Shown here: piece after piece, positions 24,765-39,700 of the stretch
How the letters are laid out: each line of letters begins with the position of its first letter
How positions within the stretch are numbered: position 1 is the first letter of the stretch
Source: Lathyrus oleraceus
Lineage: Eukaryota; Streptophyta; Magnoliopsida; Fabales; Fabaceae
Assembly: GCF_024323335.1 (NCBI RefSeq)
Contig: NC_066581.1
Coordinates: 443,201,816 to 443,265,815 of the forward strand
DNA length: 64,000 nucleotides
Direction of reading: 5' to 3'
Program-made: the position numbers and the translations under genes
The notes under the pieces: model-generated
What the model saw: the letters and a program-made list of their open reading frames with translations, nothing else
Databases searched by the model: none
Told to the model about the DNA's origin: nothing

Positions 24765-27700
24765 ATTTATAATTAATAATGATTTTCCCATAATAGATGA
24801 ACATTTGAGATGCTGCTCCATATATCTGGAGAGTCTCATTTTTGCTGTTTGAGATGCTGCTTCATCAATATGAAGAGTCTCATTCCTTTTCTGTTGAGAT
24901 ACTGCTCTAGTATCATTGAAGAGTCTTAGATTCGATTAAAGTATCATTCCTTTTATCCGGAATGTCTTAATTCTATCGTGTAAGATGCTGCTTCGATACA
25001 GAGAATCTCATTTTTCCTGTTTGAGATGCTGTTTCATCAATATGAAGAGTCTCATTCCATTTTCTTTTGAGATACTTCTCTAGTATCCTCGAAGAGTCTT
25101 GGTTTCAATTAAGGTACTATTCCCTTGTTTGGAATATCTTAATTCTATCGTGTAAGATGTTGCTTTAATTCGATACAGAGAATCTCATTTTTCCTGTTTG
25201 AGATGTTGCTTCGTCAATATGAAGAGTCTCATTCCATTTTGTTTTGAGATACTGCTCTAGTATCCTCGAAGAGTCTTGGATTCAATTAAGGTACCATTCC
25301 CTTGTTTGGAATATCTTAATTCTATCGTGTAAGATACTGCTTCAATTCAATACAGAGAATCTCATTTTTCCTGTTTGAAATAATGCATCATCAATGTGAA
25401 GAGTCTCATTTCATTTTCTTTTGAGATACTGGTTATAGTATCCTCGAAGAGTCTTAGATTCAATTAAGGTACCATTCCCTTGTTAGGAATATCTTAATTC
25501 TATCGTGTAAGATGTTGGTTTGATTCGATATAGAGAATCTCATTTTTGCTGTTTGAGATGCTGCTTCATCAATATGAAGAGTCTTATTCCATTTTATTTT
25601 GAGATACTCCTCTAGTATCCTCGAAGAGTCTTGGATTAAATTAAGGTATCATTCCCCATGCTTGGAATATCTTAATTCTATCGTCTAAGATGCTACTTCA
25701 AATCGATACAGAGAATCTAATTTTTGGTGTTTCAGATGTTGTTTCATCAATATGAAGGGTCTCATTCGATTTTCTTTTGAGATACTCCTCTAGTGTCATG
25801 AAGAGTCTTGGATTCAGTTAAAGTACCATTCCCTTGTTTAGAATATCTTAATTCTATCGTGTAAGATGTTGCTTCGATTTGATACAGAGAATCTCATTTT
25901 TGCTATTTGAGATGCTGCTTCATCAATATGAAGAGTCTCATTGCATTTCTTTTGAGATACTGCTGTAGTATCATTGAAGAGTCTTGGATTCAGTTAAGGT
26001 ACCATTCCCTTGTTTGGAATATCTTAATTCTATCGTGTAAGATGCTGCTTCGATTCGATACAGAGAATCTCATTTTTGTTGTTTCAGATGCTGCTTCATC
26101 AATATGAAGAGTCTCATTGCATTTCTTTTGAGATACTGCTGTAGTATAATTGAAGTGTCTTGGATTCAGTTAAGGTACCATTACCTTGTTTGGAATATCT
26201 TAATTCTATCATGTAAGATGCTGCTTCGATTCCATACAGAGAATCTCATTTTTGTTGTTTGAGATGCTGCTTCATCAATATGAAGAGTCTCATTCCATTT
26301 TCTTTTGAGATACTGCTCTAGTATCCTCGAAGAGTCTAGGATTCAATTAAGATACCATTCCCTTGTTTGGAATATCTTAAATCTATCGTGTAAGATGCTG
26401 CTTCGATTCGATACAGAGAATCTCATTTTTGCTATTTGAGATGTTGCTTCATCAATATGAAGAGTCTCATTCCCTTTTCTTTTGAGATACTGCTCTAGTA
26501 TCCTCGAAGAGTCTTGATTTAATTAAGGTACCATTCCCTTGTTAGGAACATCTTAATTCTATCATGTAAGATGCTGCTTCGATTCGATATAGAGAATCTC
26601 ATTTTTGTTGTTTGAGATGCTGCTTCATCAATATGAAGAGTCTCATTCCATTTTCTTTTGAGATACTGCTTTAGTATCCTCGAAGAGTCTTGGATTAAAT
26701 TAAGGTATCATTCCCTTGCTTGGAATATCTTAATTCTATCGTCTAAGATGCTACTTCGAATCGATACAGAGAATCTTATTTTTGCGTTTTGAGATGTTGT
26801 TTCATCAATATGAAGAGTCTCATTCGATTTTCTTTTGAGATACTCCTCTAGTATCATGAAGAGTCTTGGATTCAGTTAAGGTACCATTCCTCGTCAGTCA
26901 TATTTCAAATTTTATAATTAATAATGATATTCCCCTAATAGATGAACATTTGAGATGCTGCGCCATTTATCTGGTGAATCTCATTTTTGCTGTTTGAGAT
27001 GCTGCTTCATCAATATGAAGAGTCTCATTCCATTTCTGTTGAGATACTGTTGTAGTATCTTGAAGAGTCTTAGATTCGATTAAACTATCATTCCTTTTAT
27101 CCGGAATGTCTTAATTCTATCGTGTAAGATGCTGCTTCGATATAGAGAATCTCATTTTTGCTGTTTGAGATGCTGTTTCATCAATATGAAGAGTCTCATT
27201 CCATTTTCTTTTGAGATACTGCTCTAGTATCCTCGAAGAGTCTTGGTTTCAATTAAGGTACTATTCCCTTGTTTGGAATATCTTAATTCTATCGTGTAAG
27301 ATGCTGCTTCGATTCAATACAGAGAATCTCAATTTGCTGTTTGAGATGTTGCTTCATCAATATGAAGAGTCTCATTCCATTTTATTTTGAGACACTACTC
27401 TAGTATCCTCGAAGAATCTTGGTTTCAATTAAGGTATTACTCCCTTGTTTGGAATATCTTAATTCTACCGTGTAAGATGCTGCTTCGAGTCAATACAAAG
27501 AATCTCATTTTTACTGTTTGAGATGTTGCTTCATCAATACGAAGAGTCTCATTCCATTTTGTTTGGAGATACTTCTCTAGTATACTCGAAGAGTGTAGGA
27601 TTCAATTAAGGTACCATTCCCTTGTTTGGAGTATCTTAATTCTACCGTGTAAGATGCTGCTTCAATTCAATACAGAGAATCTCATTTATGCTGTTTGAAA

Positions 27701-30700
27701 TACTGCATCATCAATATGAAGAGTCTCATTTCGTTTTCTTTTGAGATACTGGTTATAGTATCCTCGAAGAGTCTTAGATTCAATTAAGGTACCATTCCCT
27801 TGTTAGGAATATCTTAATTCTATCGTGTAAGATGTTGGTTTGATTCGATATAGAGAATCTCATTTTTGCTATTTGAGTGTCTTCTTCATCAATATGAAGA
27901 GTCTCATTGCATTTCTTTTGAGATACTGCTGTAGTATCATTGAAGAGTCTTGGATTCAGTTAAGGTACCATTCCCTTGTTTGGAATATCTTAATTCTATC
28001 GTGTAAGATGCTGCTTCGATTCGATACAGAGAATCTCATTTTTGTTATTTGAGATGCTGCTTCATCAATATGAAGAGTCTCATTCCATTTCTTTTGAGAT
28101 ATTGTTGTAGAGTCTTGAAGAGTCTTGGATTTAGTTAAGGTACCATTCCCTTATTCGTAATATCTTAATTCTATCGTGTAAGATGCTGCTTCGATTTGAT
28201 ACAGAGAATCTCATTTTTGCTCTTTGAGATGCTGTTTCATCAATATGAAGAGTCTCATTCCATTTTATTTTGAGATACTGCCCTAGTATCCTCGAAGAGT
28301 CTTGGTTTCAATTAAGGTACCATTCCCTTGTTTGGAATATCTTAATTCTATCGAGTAAGATGCTGCTTCAATTCAATACAGAGAATCTCATGTTTGCTGT
28401 TTGAGATGCTGCTTTATTAATATGAAGAGTCTCATTCCATTTCTTTTGAGATACTGCTCTAGTATCATTGAAGAGTTTGGGATTCAATTAAGGTACCATT
28501 CCCTTGTTTGGAATATCTTAATTCTATCGTGTAAGATGCTGCTATGATTCGATACAAAGAATCTCATTTTTGCTGTTTGAAATACTGCATCATCAATATG
28601 AAGAGTCGCATTTCATTTTCTTTTGAGATACTGGTCTAGTATCCTCGAAGTGTCTTAGATTCAATTAAGGTACCATTCCCTCGTTTGGAATATCTTAATT
28701 CTATCGTGTAAGATGCTGCTTCGATTCGATATAGAGAATCTCAATTTTGCTTTTTGAGATGCTGCTTCATCAATATGAAGAGTCTCATTCCCTTTTCTTT
28801 TGAGATACTTCTCTTGTATCCTCGAAGAGTCTTGGATTTAACTAAGCTACCATTCCCTTGTTAGGAATATCTTAATTCTATCGTGTAAGATGCTGCGTCG
28901 ATTCGATATAGAGAATCTCTTTTTTGCTATTGGAGATGTTGCTTCATCAATATGAAGAGTCTCATTCCCTTTTCATTCTAGATACTGCTTTAGTATCCTC
29001 GAAGAGTCTTGGATTTAATTAAGGTACCATTCCCTTGTTAGGAATATCTTAATTCTATCATGTAAGATGCTGCTTCGATTCGATACAGAGAATCTCTAAT
29101 TTGCCGTTTGAGATGTTGTTTACTCCTCTAGTATCATGAAGAGTCTCGGATTCAATTAAGGTACCATTCCTGGTTAGTCATTTTTCAAATTTTATAATTA
29201 ATAATGATTTTCCCCTAATAGATGAACATTTGAGATGCTGCTCCATATATCTGGAGAGTCTCATTTTTGCTGTTTGAGATGCTGCTTCATCAATATGAAG
29301 AGTCTCATTACATTTCTATTGAGATACTGCTCTAGTATCATTGAAGAGTCTTAGATTCGGTTAAAGTATCATTCCTTTTATCCGGAATGTCTTAATTCTA
29401 TCGTGTAAGATGCTGCTTCGATACAGAGAATCTCATTTTTCCTGTTTGAGATGTTGTTTCATCAATATGAAGAGTCTCATTCCATTTTCTTTTGAGATAC
29501 TGCTCTAGTATCCTCGAAGAGTCTTGGTTTCAATTAAGGTACTATTCCCTTGTTTGGAATATCTTAATTCTATCGTGTAAGATGTTGCTTCAATTCGATA
29601 CAGAGAATCTCATTTTTGCTGTTTGAGATGCTGCTTCATCAATATGAAGAGTCTCGTTCCATTTTATTTTGAGACACTGCTCTAGTATCCTCGAAGAATC
29701 TTAGTTTCAATTAAGGTATTATTCCGTTGTTTGGAATATCTTAATTCTATCGTGTAAGATGCTGCTTCGATTCAATACAAAGAATCTCATTTTTACTGTT
29801 TGAGATGTTGCTTCATCAATACGAAGAGTCTCATTCCATTTTGTTTTGAGATACTGCTCTAGTATCCTCGAAGAGTCTTGGATTCAATTAAGGTACCATT
29901 CCCTTGTTTGGAATATCTTAATTCTATCGTGTAAGATACTGCTTCAATTCAATACAGAGAATCTCATTTTTCCTGTTTGAAATAATGCATCATCAATGTG
30001 AAGAGTCTCATTTCATTTTCTTTTGAGATACTGGTTATAGTATCCTCGAAGAGTCTTAGATTCAATTAAGGTACCATTCCCTTGTTAGGAATATCTTAAT
30101 TCTATCGTGTAAGATGTTGGTTTGATTCGATATAGAGAATCTCATTTTTGCTGTTTGAGATGCTGCTTCATCAATATGAAGAGTCTTATTCCATTTTATT
30201 TTGAGATACTCCTCTAGTATCCTCGAAGAGTCTTGTATTAAATTAAGGTATCATTCCCCATGCTTGGAATATCTTAATTCCATCGTCTAAGATGCTACTT
30301 CAAATCGATACAGAGAATCTAATTTTTGCTGTTTCAGATGCTGTTTCATCAATATGAAGGGTCTCATTCGATTTTCTTTTGAGATACTCCTCTAGTGTCA
30401 TGAAGAGTCTTGGATTTAGTTAAAGTACCATTCCCTTGTTTAGAATATCTTAATTCTATCGTGTAAGACGTTGCTTCGATTCGATACAGAGAATCTCATT
30501 TTTGCTATTTGAGATGCTGCTTCATCAATATGAAGAGTCTCATTGCATTTCTTTTGAGATACTGCTGTAGTATCATTGAAGAGTCTTGGATTCAGTTAAG
30601 GTACCATTCCCTTGTTTGGAATATCTTAATTCTATCGTGTAAGATGTTGCTTCAATTCGATACAGAGAATCTCATTTTTGTTGTTTCAGATGCTGCTTCA

Positions 30701-33700
30701 TCAATATGAAGACTCTCATTCCATTTCTTTTGAGATACTATTGTAGTATCTTGAAGAGTCTTGGATTCAGTTAAGGTACCATTCCCTTATTCGGAATATC
30801 TTAATTCTATCGTGTAAGATGCTGCTTCGATTCGATACAGAGAATCTCATTTTTGCTGTTTGAGATGCTGCTTCATCAATATGGAGAGTCTCATTCCATT
30901 TTCTTTTGAGATACTGCTCTAGTATCCTCGAAGAGTCTTGATTTCAATTAAGGTACTGTTCCCTTGTTTGGAATATCTTAATTCTATCGTGTAAGATGCT
31001 GCTTTGATTCAATACAAAGAATCTCATTTTTGCTGTTTTAGATGTTGCTTCATCAATAGGAAGAGTCTCATTCCATTCTATTTTGAGATACTGCTCTAGT
31101 ATCCTCGAAGAGTCTAGGTTTCAATTAAGATACCATTCCCTTTTTTGGAATATCTTAATTCTATCGTTTAAGATGTTCCTTCAATTCCATACAGAGAATC
31201 TCGTGTTCGTTGTTTGAGATGCTGCTTCATTAATATGAAGAGTCTCATTCCATTTCTTTTGAGATACTGCTCTAGTATCATTGAAGAGTCTGGGATTCAA
31301 TTAAGGTACCATTCCCTTGTTTGGAATATCTTAATTCTATCGTGTAAGATGCTGCTATGATTCGATACAAAGAATCTCATTTTTGCTGTTTGAAATACTG
31401 CATCATCAATTGGAAGAGTCTCATTTCATTTTCTTTTGAGATACTGGTCTAGTATCCTCGAAGAGTCTTGGATATAATTAAGGTACCATTCCCTAGTTAG
31501 GAATATCTTAATTCTATCGTGTAAGATGTTGCTTCGATTCGATATAGAGAATCTCATTTTTGATGTATGTGATGCTGCTTCATCAATATGAAGAGTCTTA
31601 TTCCATTTTCTTTTGAGATACTGCTCTAGTATCCTCGAAGAGTCATGGATTAAATTAAGGTATCATTCCCTTGGTTCAAATATCTTAATTCTATCGTCTA
31701 AGATGCTACTTCGAATCGATACAGAGAATCTAATTTTTGTTGTTTGAGATGCTGTTTCATCAATATGAAAAGTCTCATTCGATTTTCTTTTGAGATACTC
31801 CTGTAATGTCATGAAGAGTCTTGGATTCAGTTAAGGTACCATTCCCTTGTTTAGAATATCTTAATTCTATCGTGTAAGATGTTGCTTCGATTTGATACAG
31901 AGAATCTCATTTTTGCTATTTGAGTGTCTGCTTCATCAATATGAAGAGTCTCATTGCATTTCTTTTGAGATACTGCTGTAGTATCATTGAAGTGTCTTGG
32001 ATTCAGTTAAGGTACCATTCCATTGTTCGGAATATCTTAATTCTATCGTGTAAGATGCTGCTTCGATTCGATACAGAGAGTCTCATTTTTGTTGTTTCAG
32101 ATGCTGCTTCATCAATATGAAGAGTCTCATTCCATTTCTTTTGATATACTATTGTAGTATCTTGAAGAGTCTTGGATTCAGTTAAGGTACCATTCCCTTA
32201 TTCCGAATTTCTTAATTCTATCGTGTAAGATGCTACTTCGATTCGATACAGAGAATCTCATTTTTGCTACTTGAGATGCTGCTTCATCAATATGAAGAGT
32301 CCCATTCCATTTTCTTTTGAGATACTGCTCTAGTATCCTCGAAGAGTCTTGGTTTCAATTAAGGTACTCTTCCCTTGTTTGGAATATCTTAATTCTATCG
32401 TGTAAGATGCTGCTTCGATTCAATACAAAGAATCTCATTTTTTCTGTTTTAGATGTTGCTTCATCAATACGAAGAGTCTCATTCCATTCTGTTTTGAGAT
32501 ACTGCTCTAGTATCCTCGAAAAGTCTAGGATTCAATTAAGGTACCATTCCCTTTTTTGGAATATCTTAATTCTATTGTTTAAGATGCTGCTTCAATTCAA
32601 TACAGGGAATCTCATGTTTGCTGTTTGAGATGCTGCTTCATTAATATGAAGAGTCTCATTCCATTTCTTTTGAGATACTGCCCTAGTATCATTGAAGAGT
32701 CTGGGATTCAGTTAAGGTACCATTTCCTTGTTTAGAATATCTTAATTCTATCGTGTAAGATGTTGCTTCGATTCGATACAGAGAATCTCATTTTTGCTAT
32801 TTGAGTGTCTTCTTCATCAATATGAAGAGTCTTATTGCATTTCTTTTGAGATACTGCTGTAGTATCATTGAAGAGTCTTGGATTCAGTTAAGGTACCATT
32901 CCCTTGTTTGGAATATCTTAATTCTATCGTGTAAGATGCTGCTTCAATTCAATACAAAGAATCTCATTTTTGCTGTTTTAGATGTTGCTTCATCAATATG
33001 AAGAGTCTCATTCCATTTCTTTTGAGATACTGTTGTAGTATCATAGAAGAGTCTTGGATTCAGTTAAGGTACCATTCCCTTATTCGAAATATATTAATTC
33101 TATCGTGTAAGATGCTGCTTCGGTTCGATACAGAGAATCTCATTTTTGCTGTTTGAGATGCTGTTTCATCAATATGAAAAGTCTCATTCCATTTTCTTTT
33201 GAGATACTGCTCTAGTATCCTCGAAGAGTCTAGGATTCAATTAAGATACCATTCCCTTGTTTGGAATATCTTAATTCTATCGTGTAAGATGCTGCTTCGA
33301 TTCGATACAGAGAATCTCATTTTTGCTATTTGAGATGTTGCTTCATCAATATGAAGAGTCTCATTCCCTTTTCTTTTGAGATACTGCTCTAGTATCCTCG
33401 AGGAGTCTTGGATTTAATTAAGGTACCATTCCCTTGTTAGGAACTTCTTAACTCTATCATGTAAGATGCTGCTTCGATTCGATATAGAGAATCACATTTT
33501 TGTTGTTTGAGATGCTGCTTCATCAATATAAAGAGTCTCATTCCATTTTCTTTCGAGATACTGCTCTAGTATCCTCGAAGAGTCTTAGATTAAATTAAGG
33601 TATCATTCCCTTGCTTGGAATATCTTAATTCTATCGTCTAAGATGCTACTTCGAATCGATACAGAGAATCTCATTTTTGCGTTTTGAGATGTGGTTTCAT

Positions 33701-33794
33701 CAATATGAAGAGTCTCATTCGATTTTCTTTTGAGATACTCCTCTAGTATCATGAAGAGTCTTAGATTCAGTTAAGGTACCATTCCTCATCAGTC
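24765..33794 (+). repeat. Satellite, irregular block with long anchor-free stretch
   Basis: Anchors at 24765, 26900, 29180 and then none until 33795. The 4615 bp from 29180 hold about 26 monomers with a single anchor. Monomer variants such as ACTGGTTATAGTATCC recur at about 25430, 27747 and 30030. A 103-codon frame at 32317-32628 is simply two monomers read through and is not a gene. Confidence 0.85.
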
Positions 33795-36700
33795 ATTTTT
33801 CAAATTTTATAATTAATAATGATATTCCCCTAATAGATGAACATTTGAGATGTTGCGCCATTTATCTGGTGAATCTCATTTTTGCTGTTTGAGATGCTGC
33901 TTCATCAATATGAAGAGTCTCATTCCATTTCTGTTGAGATACTATTGTAGTATCTTGAAGAGTCTTAGATTTGATTAAACTATCATTCCTTTTATCCGGA
34001 ATGTCTTAATTCTATCGTGTAAGATGCTGCTTCGATACAGAGAATCTCATTTTTGCTGTTTCATCAATATGAAGAGTCTCATTCCATTTTATTTTGAGAT
34101 ACTGCTCTTGTATCCTCGAAGAGTCTTGGTTTCAATTAAGGTACTATTCCCTTGTTTAGAATATCTTAATTCTATCGTGTAAGATGCTGCTTCGATTCAA
34201 TACAGAGAATCTCATTTTTGCTGTTTGAGATGTTGCTTCATCAATATGAAGAGTCTCATTCCATTTTATTTTGAGACACTGCTCTAGTATCCTCGAAGAA
34301 TCTTGGTTTCAATTAAGGTAGTACTCCCTTGTTTGGAATATCTTAATTCTATCGTCTAAGATGCTACTTCGAATCGATACAGAGAATCTAATTTTTGTTG
34401 TTTGAGATGCTGTTTCATCAATATGAAGAGTCTCATTCGATTTTCTTTTGAGATACTCCTCTAGTGTCATGAAGACTCTTGGATTCAGTTAAGGTACCAT
34501 TTCGTTGTTTAGAATATCTTAATTCTATCGTGTAAGATGTTGCTTCGATTCGATACAGAGAATCTCATTTTTGCTATTTGAGTGTCTTCTTCATCAATAT
34601 GAAGAGTCTCATTGCATTTCTTTTGAGATACTGCTATAGTATCATTGAAGAGTCCTGGATTCAGTTAAGGTACCATTCCCTTGTTTGGAATATCTTAATT
34701 CTATCGTGTAAGAACTTGCTTCAATTCAATAAAAAGAATCTCATTTTTGCTGTTTTAGATGTTGATTCATCAATATGAAGAGTCTCATTCCATTTCTTTT
34801 GAGATACTGTTGTAGTATCATTGAAGAGTCTTGGATTCAGTTAAGGTACCATTCCCTTATTCGAAATATATTAATTCTATCGTGTAAGATGCTGCTTCGT
34901 TTCGATCAAGAGAATCTCATTTTTGCTATTTGAGATGCTGTTTCATCAATATGAATAGTCTCATTCCATTTTCTTTGGAGATACTGCTCTAGTATCCTCA
35001 AAGAGTCTATGATTCAATTAAGATACCATTCCGTTGTTTGGAATATCTAAATTCTATCGTGTAAGATGCTGCTTCGATTCGATACAGAGAATCTCATTTT
35101 TGTTATTTGAGATGTTGCTTCATCAATATGAAGAGTCTCATTCCCTTTTCTTTTGAGATACTGCTCTAATATCCTCGAAGAGTCTTGGATTTAATTAAGG
35201 TACCATTCCCTTGTTAGGAACTTCTTAATTCTATCATGTAAGATGCTGCTTCGATTCGATATAGAGAATTTCATTTTTGTTGTTTGAGATGCTGCTTCAT
35301 CAATATGAAGAGTCTCATTCCATTTTCTTTTGAGATACTGCTCTAGTATCCTCGAAGAGTTTTGGATTAAATTAAGGTCTCATTCCCTTGCTTGGAATAT
35401 CTTAATTCTATCGTCTAAGATGCTACTTCGAATCGATACAGAGAATCTCATTTTTGCGTTTTGAGATGTTGTTTCATCAATATGAAGAGTCTCATTCGAT
35501 TTTCTTTTGAGATACACCTCTGGTATCATGAAGAGTCTTGGATTCAGTTAAGGTACCATTCCTCGTCAGTCATTTTTCAAATTTTATAATTAATAATGAT
35601 ATTCCCCTAATAGATGAACATTTGAGATGTTGCGCCATTTATCTGGTGAATCTCATTTTTGCTGTTTGAGATGCTGCTTCATCAATATGAAGAGTCTCAT
35701 TCCATTTCTGTTGAGATACTGTTGTTGTATCTTGAAGAGTCTTAGATTCGATTAAACTATCATTCCTTTTATCCGGAATGTTTTAATTCTATCGTGTAAG
35801 ATGCTGCTTCGATACAGAGAATCTCATTTTTGTTGTTTCATCAATATGAGGAGTCTCATTCCATTTTATTTTGAGATACTGCTCTAGTATCCTCGAAGAG
35901 TCTTGGTTTCAATTAAGGTACTATTCCCTTGTTTAGAATATCTTAATTCTATCGTGTAAGATGCTGCTTCGATTCAATACAGAGAATCTCATTTTTGCGG
36001 TTTGAGATGTTGCTTCATCAATATGAAGAGTCTCATTCCATTTTATTTTGAGACACTGCTCTAGTATCCTCGAAGAATCTTGGTTTCAACTAAGGTATTA
36101 ATCCCTTGTTTGGAATATCTTAATTCTATCGTCTAAGATGCTACTTCGAATCGATACAGAGAATCTAATTTTTGTTGTTTGAGATGTTGTTTCATCAATA
36201 TGAAGAGTCTCATTCGATTTTCTTTTGAGATACTCCTCTAGTGTCATGAAGACTCTTGGATTCAGTTAAGGTACCATTTCGTTGTTTAGAATATCTTAAT
36301 TCTATCGTGTAAGATGTTGCTTCGATTCGATACAGAGAATCTCATTTTTGCTATTTGAGTGTCTTCTTTATCAATATGAAGAGTCTCATTGCATTTCTTT
36401 TGAGATACTGCTGTAGTATCATTGAAGAGTCTTGGATTCAGTTAAGGTACCATTCCCTTGTTTGGAATATCTTAATTCTATCGTGTAAGATGCTGCTTCA
36501 ATTCAATACAAAGAATCTCATTTTTGCTGTTTTAGATGTTGCTTCATCAATATGAAGAGTCTCATTCCATTTCTTTTGAGATACTGTTGTAGTATCATTG
36601 AAGAGTCTTGGATTCAGTTAAGGTACCATCCCCTTATTCGAAATATATTAATTCTATCGTGTAAGATGCTGCTTCGATTCGATACAGAGAATCTCATTTT

Positions 36701-39700
36701 TGCTATTTGAGATGCTGTTTCATCAATATGTATAGTCTCATTCCATTTTCTTTGGAGATACTGCTCTAGTATCCTCGAAGAGTCTATGATTCAATTAAGA
36801 TACCATTCCCTTGTTTGGAATATCTAAATTCTATCGTGTAAGATGCTGCTTCAATTCGATACAGAGAATCTCATTTTTGCTATTTGAGATGTTGCTTCAT
36901 CAATATGAAGAGTCTCATTCCCTTTTCTTTTGAGACACTGCTCTAGTATCCTCGAAGAGTCTTGGATTTAATTAAGGTACCATTCCCTTGTTAGGAACTT
37001 CTTAATTCTATCATGTAAGATGCTGCTTCGATTCGATATAGAGAATTTCATTTTTGTTGTTTGAGATGCTGCTTCATCAATATGAAGAGTCTCATTCCAT
37101 TTTCTTTTGAGATACTGCTCTAGTATCCTCGAAGAGTTTTGGATTAAATTAAGGTCTCATTCCCTTGCTTGGAATATCTTAATTCTATCGTCTAAGATGC
37201 TACTTCGAATCGATACAGAGAATCTCATTTTTGCGTTTTGAGATGTTGTTTCATCAATATGAAGAGTCTCATTCGATTTTCTTTTGAGATACACCTCTGG
37301 TATCATGAAGAGTCTTGGATTCAGTTAAGGTACCATTCCTCGTCAGTCATTTTTCAAATTTTATAATTAATAATGATATTCCCCTAATAGATGAACATTT
37401 GAGATGTTGCGCCATTTATCTGGTGAATCTCATTTTTGCTGTTTAAGATGCTGCTTCATCAATATGAAGAGTCTCATTCCATTTCTGTTGAGATACTGTT
37501 GTTGTATCTTGAAGAGTCTTAGATTCGATTAAACTATCATTCCTTTTATCCGGAATGTTTTAATTCTATCGTGTAAGATGTTGCTTCGATACAGAGAATC
37601 TCATTTTTGTTGTTTCATCAATATGAAGAGTCTCATTCCATTTTATTTTGAGATACTGCTCTAGTATCCTCGAAGAGTCTTGGTTTCAATTAAGGTACTA
37701 TTCCCTTGTTTAGAATATCTTAATTCTATCGTGTAAGATGCTGCTTCGATTCAATACAGAGAATCTCATTTTTGCGGTTTGAGATGTTGCTTCATCAATA
37801 TGAAGAGTCTCATTCCATTTTATTTTGAGACACTGCTCTAGTATCCTCGAAGAATCTTGGTTTCAATTAAGGTATTAATCCCTTGTTTGGAATATCTTAA
37901 TTCTATCGTCTAAGATACTACTTCTAATCCATACAGAGAATCTAATTTTTGTTGTTTGAGATGCTGTTTCATCAATATGAAGAGTCTCATTCGATTTTCT
38001 TTTGAGATACTCCTCTAGTGTCATGAAGACTCTTGGATTCAGTTAAGGTACCATTTCGTTGTTTAGAATATCTTAATTCTATCGTGTAAGATGTTGCTTC
38101 GATTCGATACAGAGAATCTCATTTTTGCTATTTGAGTGTCTTCTTTATCAATATGAAGAGTCTCATTGCATTTCTTTTGAGATACTGCTGTAGTATCATT
38201 GAAGAGTCTTGGATTCAGTTAAGGTACCATTCCCTTGTTTGGAATATCTTAATTCTATCGTGTAAGATGCTGCTTCAATTCAATACAAAGAATCTCATTT
38301 TTGCTGTTTTAGATGTTGCTTCATCAATATGAAGAGTCTCATTCCATTTCTTCTGAGATACTGTTGTAGTATCATTGAAGAGTCTTGGATTCAGTTAAGG
38401 TACCATCCCCTTATTCGAAATATATTAATTCTATCGTGTAAGATGCTGCTTCGATTCGATACAGAGAATCTCATTTTTGCTATTTGAGATGCTGTTTCAT
38501 CAATATGAATAGTCTCATTCCATTTTCTTTGGAGATACTGCTCTAGTATCCTCGAAGAGTCTATGATTCAATTAAGATACCATTCCCTTGTTTGGAATAT
38601 CTAAATTCTATCGTGTAAGATGTTGCTTTAATTCGATACAGAGAATCTCATTTTTGCTATTTGAGATGTTGCTTCATCAATATGAAGAGTCTCATTCCCT
38701 TTTCTTTTGAGACACTGCTCTAGTATCCTCGAAGAGTCTTGGATTTAATTAAGGTACCATTCCCTTGTTAGGAACTTCTTAATTCTATCATGTAAGATGC
38801 TTCTTCGATTCGATATAGAGAATCTCATTTTTGTTGTTTGAGATGCTGCTTCATCAATATGAAGAGTCTCATTCCATTTTCTTTTGAGATACTGCTCTAG
38901 TATCCTCGAAGAGTTTTGGATTAAATTAAGGTATCATTCCCTTGCTTGGAATATCTTAATTCTATCGTCTAAGATGCTACTTCGAATCGATACAGAGAAT
39001 CTCATTTTTGCGTTTTGAGATGTTGTTTCATCAATATGAAGAGTCTCATTCGATTTTCTTTTGAGATACTCCTCTGGTATCATGAAGAGTCTTGGATTCA
39101 GTTAAGGTACCATTCCTCGTCAGTCATTTTTCAAATTTTATAATTAATAATGATATTCGCCTAATAGATGAACATTTGAGATGTTGCGCCATTTATCTGG
39201 TGAATCTCATTTTTGCTGTTTGAGATCCTGCTTCATCAATATGAAGAGTCTCATTCCATTTCTGTTGAGATACTGTTGTTGTATCTTGAAGAGTCTTAGA
39301 TTCGATTAAACTATCATTCCTTTTATCCGGAATGTCTTAATTCTATCGTGTAAGATGCTGCTTCGATACAGAGAATCTCATTTTTGCTGTTTCATCAATA
39401 TGAAGAGTCTCATTCCATTTTATTTTGAGATACTGCTCTAGTATCCTCGAAGAGTCTTGGTTTTAATTAAGGTACTATTCCCTTGTTTAGAATATCTTAA
39501 TTCTATCGTGTAAGATGCTGCTTCGATTCAATACAGAGAATCTCATTTTTGCTGTTTGAGATGTTGCTTCATCAATATGAAGAGTCTCATTCCATTTTAT
39601 TTTCAGACACTGCTCTAGTATCCTCGAAGAATCTTGGTTTCAATTAAGGTATTAATCCCTTGTTTGGAATATCTTAATTCTATCGTCTAAGATGCTACTT

